Of a stretch of DNA of 6,035 nucleotides, positions 5,285 to 6,035 are shown one piece after another. The notes under the pieces were generated by a model that worked only from the letters and a program-made list of their open reading frames with translations, was not told the origin of the DNA and did no database searches. This DNA comes from Kordia sp964351775. Lineage in GTDB: Bacteria > Bacteroidota > Bacteroidia > Flavobacteriales > Flavobacteriaceae. Location of the stretch: positions 1 through 6,035 of the forward strand of contig CAYGPQ010000155.1 in NCBI GenBank assembly GCA_964351775.1. Reading direction: 5' to 3'. Positions within the stretch are counted from its first letter, which is position 1. Every line of letters begins with the position of its first letter. A program made the position numbers and the translations under genes.

Positions 5285-5968
5285 GCAGTCAAAATATCAA
5301 TAGTTTTAGTTCTGATTTTAATTAGTGCTTGTAAGGAACAAACCGAAAATTCCAAAATTCCTGTTATTGGGCAAACAGAAACAACTCAAGAAGAAAAATA
5401 CTTTTTTGACTGTAAAACGGAATTAATAAACGGAATTGAATTTGAAGCGTGTATTAAAAGACCCGGAACTTTTACTATCAAAAGTTCAAAAGGAAAAGTT
5501 GTTTACAGCAACGACGATAACCCTTTTGACTTTGAATTTTCCGATTTTAATGGAGATGGATATTCTGATATTAGAATGAACTATGTTTCAAATACACCTG
5601 GACTTCAAGAATTGTTGTTATTTGATATAAAATCTAATGAATTTAAAGAAGTAAAGACATTTAATAAATATCCAAATTCAAAGAGAATTGAAAACTCTGA
5701 CTTTTATTACTCTTATCACGGAAGTGGCTGCGCTGACAATGATTGGGGAAGTGAGCTTTTTAAAATAGAAGGAACTCAAATTACGGAATTAGGGAAAATC
5801 CAAGGATTAGGTTGTCTAGAAAATGACACGAACGGAATATATATTTATAAAGTTATTGGGTCTGAAAAAGAGCTTATAAAATACATCAAAAGAGAGCAAG
5901 GTTATTGGAAAGAAAAATGGGATTTTATTGAAAAATATTGGACTGAAAACAAAGCTGAATTTGAATAA
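5276..5968 (+). CDS. Lipoprotein with an Asp-rich calcium-binding-like motif, cassette gene
   Basis: With the TTG at 5276 as start the protein has 230 residues and a clean type II signal: MRKAVKIS, a hydrophobic run, ISAC with the lipidated Cys at 19. The frame is open back to a TTG at 5204, but that extension (24 residues) only translates the boundary element. No ATG precedes the lipobox in frame. DFNGDGYSD (90-98) is an EF-hand/dockerin or FG-GAP-like Asp/Asn loop as in XAC2610-type proteins. Cys 46, 59, 152 and 180 could form two disulfides in the periplasm or at the surface. The rest is beta-rich and ends in a basic, aromatic helix (210-230). Function unknown. It has no promoter of its own that I can see; the stop codon is part of the conserved TAAAAAACGG flank. 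Confidence 0.75.
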   Translation: MRKAVKISIVLVLILISACKEQTENSKIPVIGQTETTQEEKYFFDCKTELINGIEFEACIKRPGTFTIKSSKGKVVYSNDDNPFDFEFSDFNGDGYSDIRMNYVSNTPGLQELLLFDIKSNEFKEVKTFNKYPNSKRIENSDFYYSYHGSGCADNDWGSELFKIEGTQITELGKIQGLGCLENDTNGIYIYKVIGSEKELIKYIKREQGYWKEKWDFIEKYWTENKAEFE

Positions 5969-5981
5969 AAAACGGTGTACA
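5966..5981 (+). repeat. Left edge of a third cassette boundary element, cut by an intron
   Basis: TAAAAAACGG (5966-5975) is identical to 5044-5053, and its first three bases are the stop codon of the preceding gene. GGTGTACA (5974-5981) then pairs with TGTACACC at 5266-5273, the start of the same cassette. By analogy with 5052-5066 the next bases should be AC and then AACG, but group II intron sequence starts instead. Confidence 0.6.
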
Positions 5982-6035
5982 ATCGAGTAGACGGGTGACG
6001 ACTTAAAAATCGCCACTGCGCCTCTCACACCACCG
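5982..6035 (-). mobile_element. 3' end of a group II intron (domain VI and the end of domain V)
   Basis: Read on the minus strand, the window edge gives CGGTGGTGTGAGAGG, the typical downstream side of domain V and the V-VI joint of bacterial group II introns. A domain VI hairpin follows: GTGGCGA (plus 6010-6016) pairs with TCGTCAC (plus 5995-6001) over an 8-base loop, and GAG pairs with CUC at the base. The unpaired A at plus 5988 is 7 bases from the 3' end, the normal branch-point position. The intron ends CTACTCGAT at 5982. Domains I-IV and any reverse transcriptase/maturase gene lie beyond the window. The subclass cannot be fixed from this part alone. Confidence 0.75.

Larger units (their letters stand above)
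5265..5981 (+). other. Putative single-gene cassette 2, interrupted at its right boundary
   Basis: It begins in GTTGTACACC (5264-5273) and reaches GGTGTACAA (5974-5982), the reverse complement over nine bases; the tenth is replaced by group II intron sequence. The constant flanks CATTTGAGAAAA on the left and TAAAAAACGG on the right equal those of cassette 1. It holds one lipoprotein gene that fills it almost from edge to edge, the normal layout of an integron cassette. Its own boundary element continues beyond the window after the intron. Confidence 0.5.

Noticed and set aside
5055..5355. Minus-strand open frames across element 2
   Set aside because: They run through structured, non-coding repeat sequence and show no domain, signal or start context.
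5816..6028. Minus-strand open frame at the right end
   Set aside because: Phe-rich mirror of the plus-strand lipoprotein gene, running across the intron-exon junction; not the intron's maturase.
1..6035. tRNA, rRNA or CRISPR array
   Set aside because: No cloverleaf-like pattern, rRNA-like sequence or regularly spaced repeats were seen.

Overview
The window looks like a low-GC member of the Bacteroidota, most likely a marine-type flavobacterium. The reasons are A-rich leaders without Shine-Dalgarno sequences, promoter -7 elements of the TAnnTTTG type, several short lipoprotein signals ending in (L/V)(T/I/S)SC or SAC, and very AT-rich coding sequence. No species can be named from the sequence alone.

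Layout. Bases 1-118 are the right-hand part of a structured, GC-richer boundary element. Then comes a block of about 5 kb on the plus strand: an AraC-family regulator (129-1007); a small exported Spy-like protein with its own promoter (1105-1413); a 331-bp intergenic region holding hairpins, a terminator, the decayed 3' end of a second araC gene and a second copy of the promoter region; then a tightly packed operon of lipoprotein (1745-2290), small membrane protein (2304-2699), a 39-residue one-helix protein (2717-2836), O-methyltransferase (2864-3493) and a four-domain ABM/SnoaL lipoprotein (3513-4970), closed by a terminator at 5001-5035. A second boundary element (5044-5284) follows, then a single lipoprotein gene (5276-5968). 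A third boundary begins at 5966 and is cut after 16 bases by the 3' end of a minus-strand group II intron (5982 to the window edge).

The most interesting signal is in the boundaries. All three share constant sequence on each side of the gene blocks, with a 4-base variable part. The variable bases at the start of each block are the exact reverse complement of those at the end of the SAME block (GAGC/GCTC for block 1; ACAC/GTGT for block 2). That is the pairing logic of integron cassettes, where the last bases of an attC site come from the next cassette and only the circular cassette restores full pairing. The element does not fit the classical attC core consensus, and no integrase is in view. 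The intron enters one of these boundaries on the bottom strand at a TTGT/T-like position, as group IIC-attC introns do in integrons. Together this suggests an integron-like cassette array of a Bacteroidota type, with one cassette large enough to carry a regulator and its putative target operon.

Genes together. The regulator and both promoters form a plausible circuit. An identical-spacing upstream box (a tandem AGTCTTT heptamer, T8, then TAnnTTTG) precedes both the small exported protein and the five-gene operon. The operon copy lies just behind a dead araC 3' end, so the operon may once have had its own regulator. The biochemical role of the operon is not evident; the methyltransferase and the ABM/SnoaL lipoprotein point to small-molecule handling, the rest to the cell envelope.
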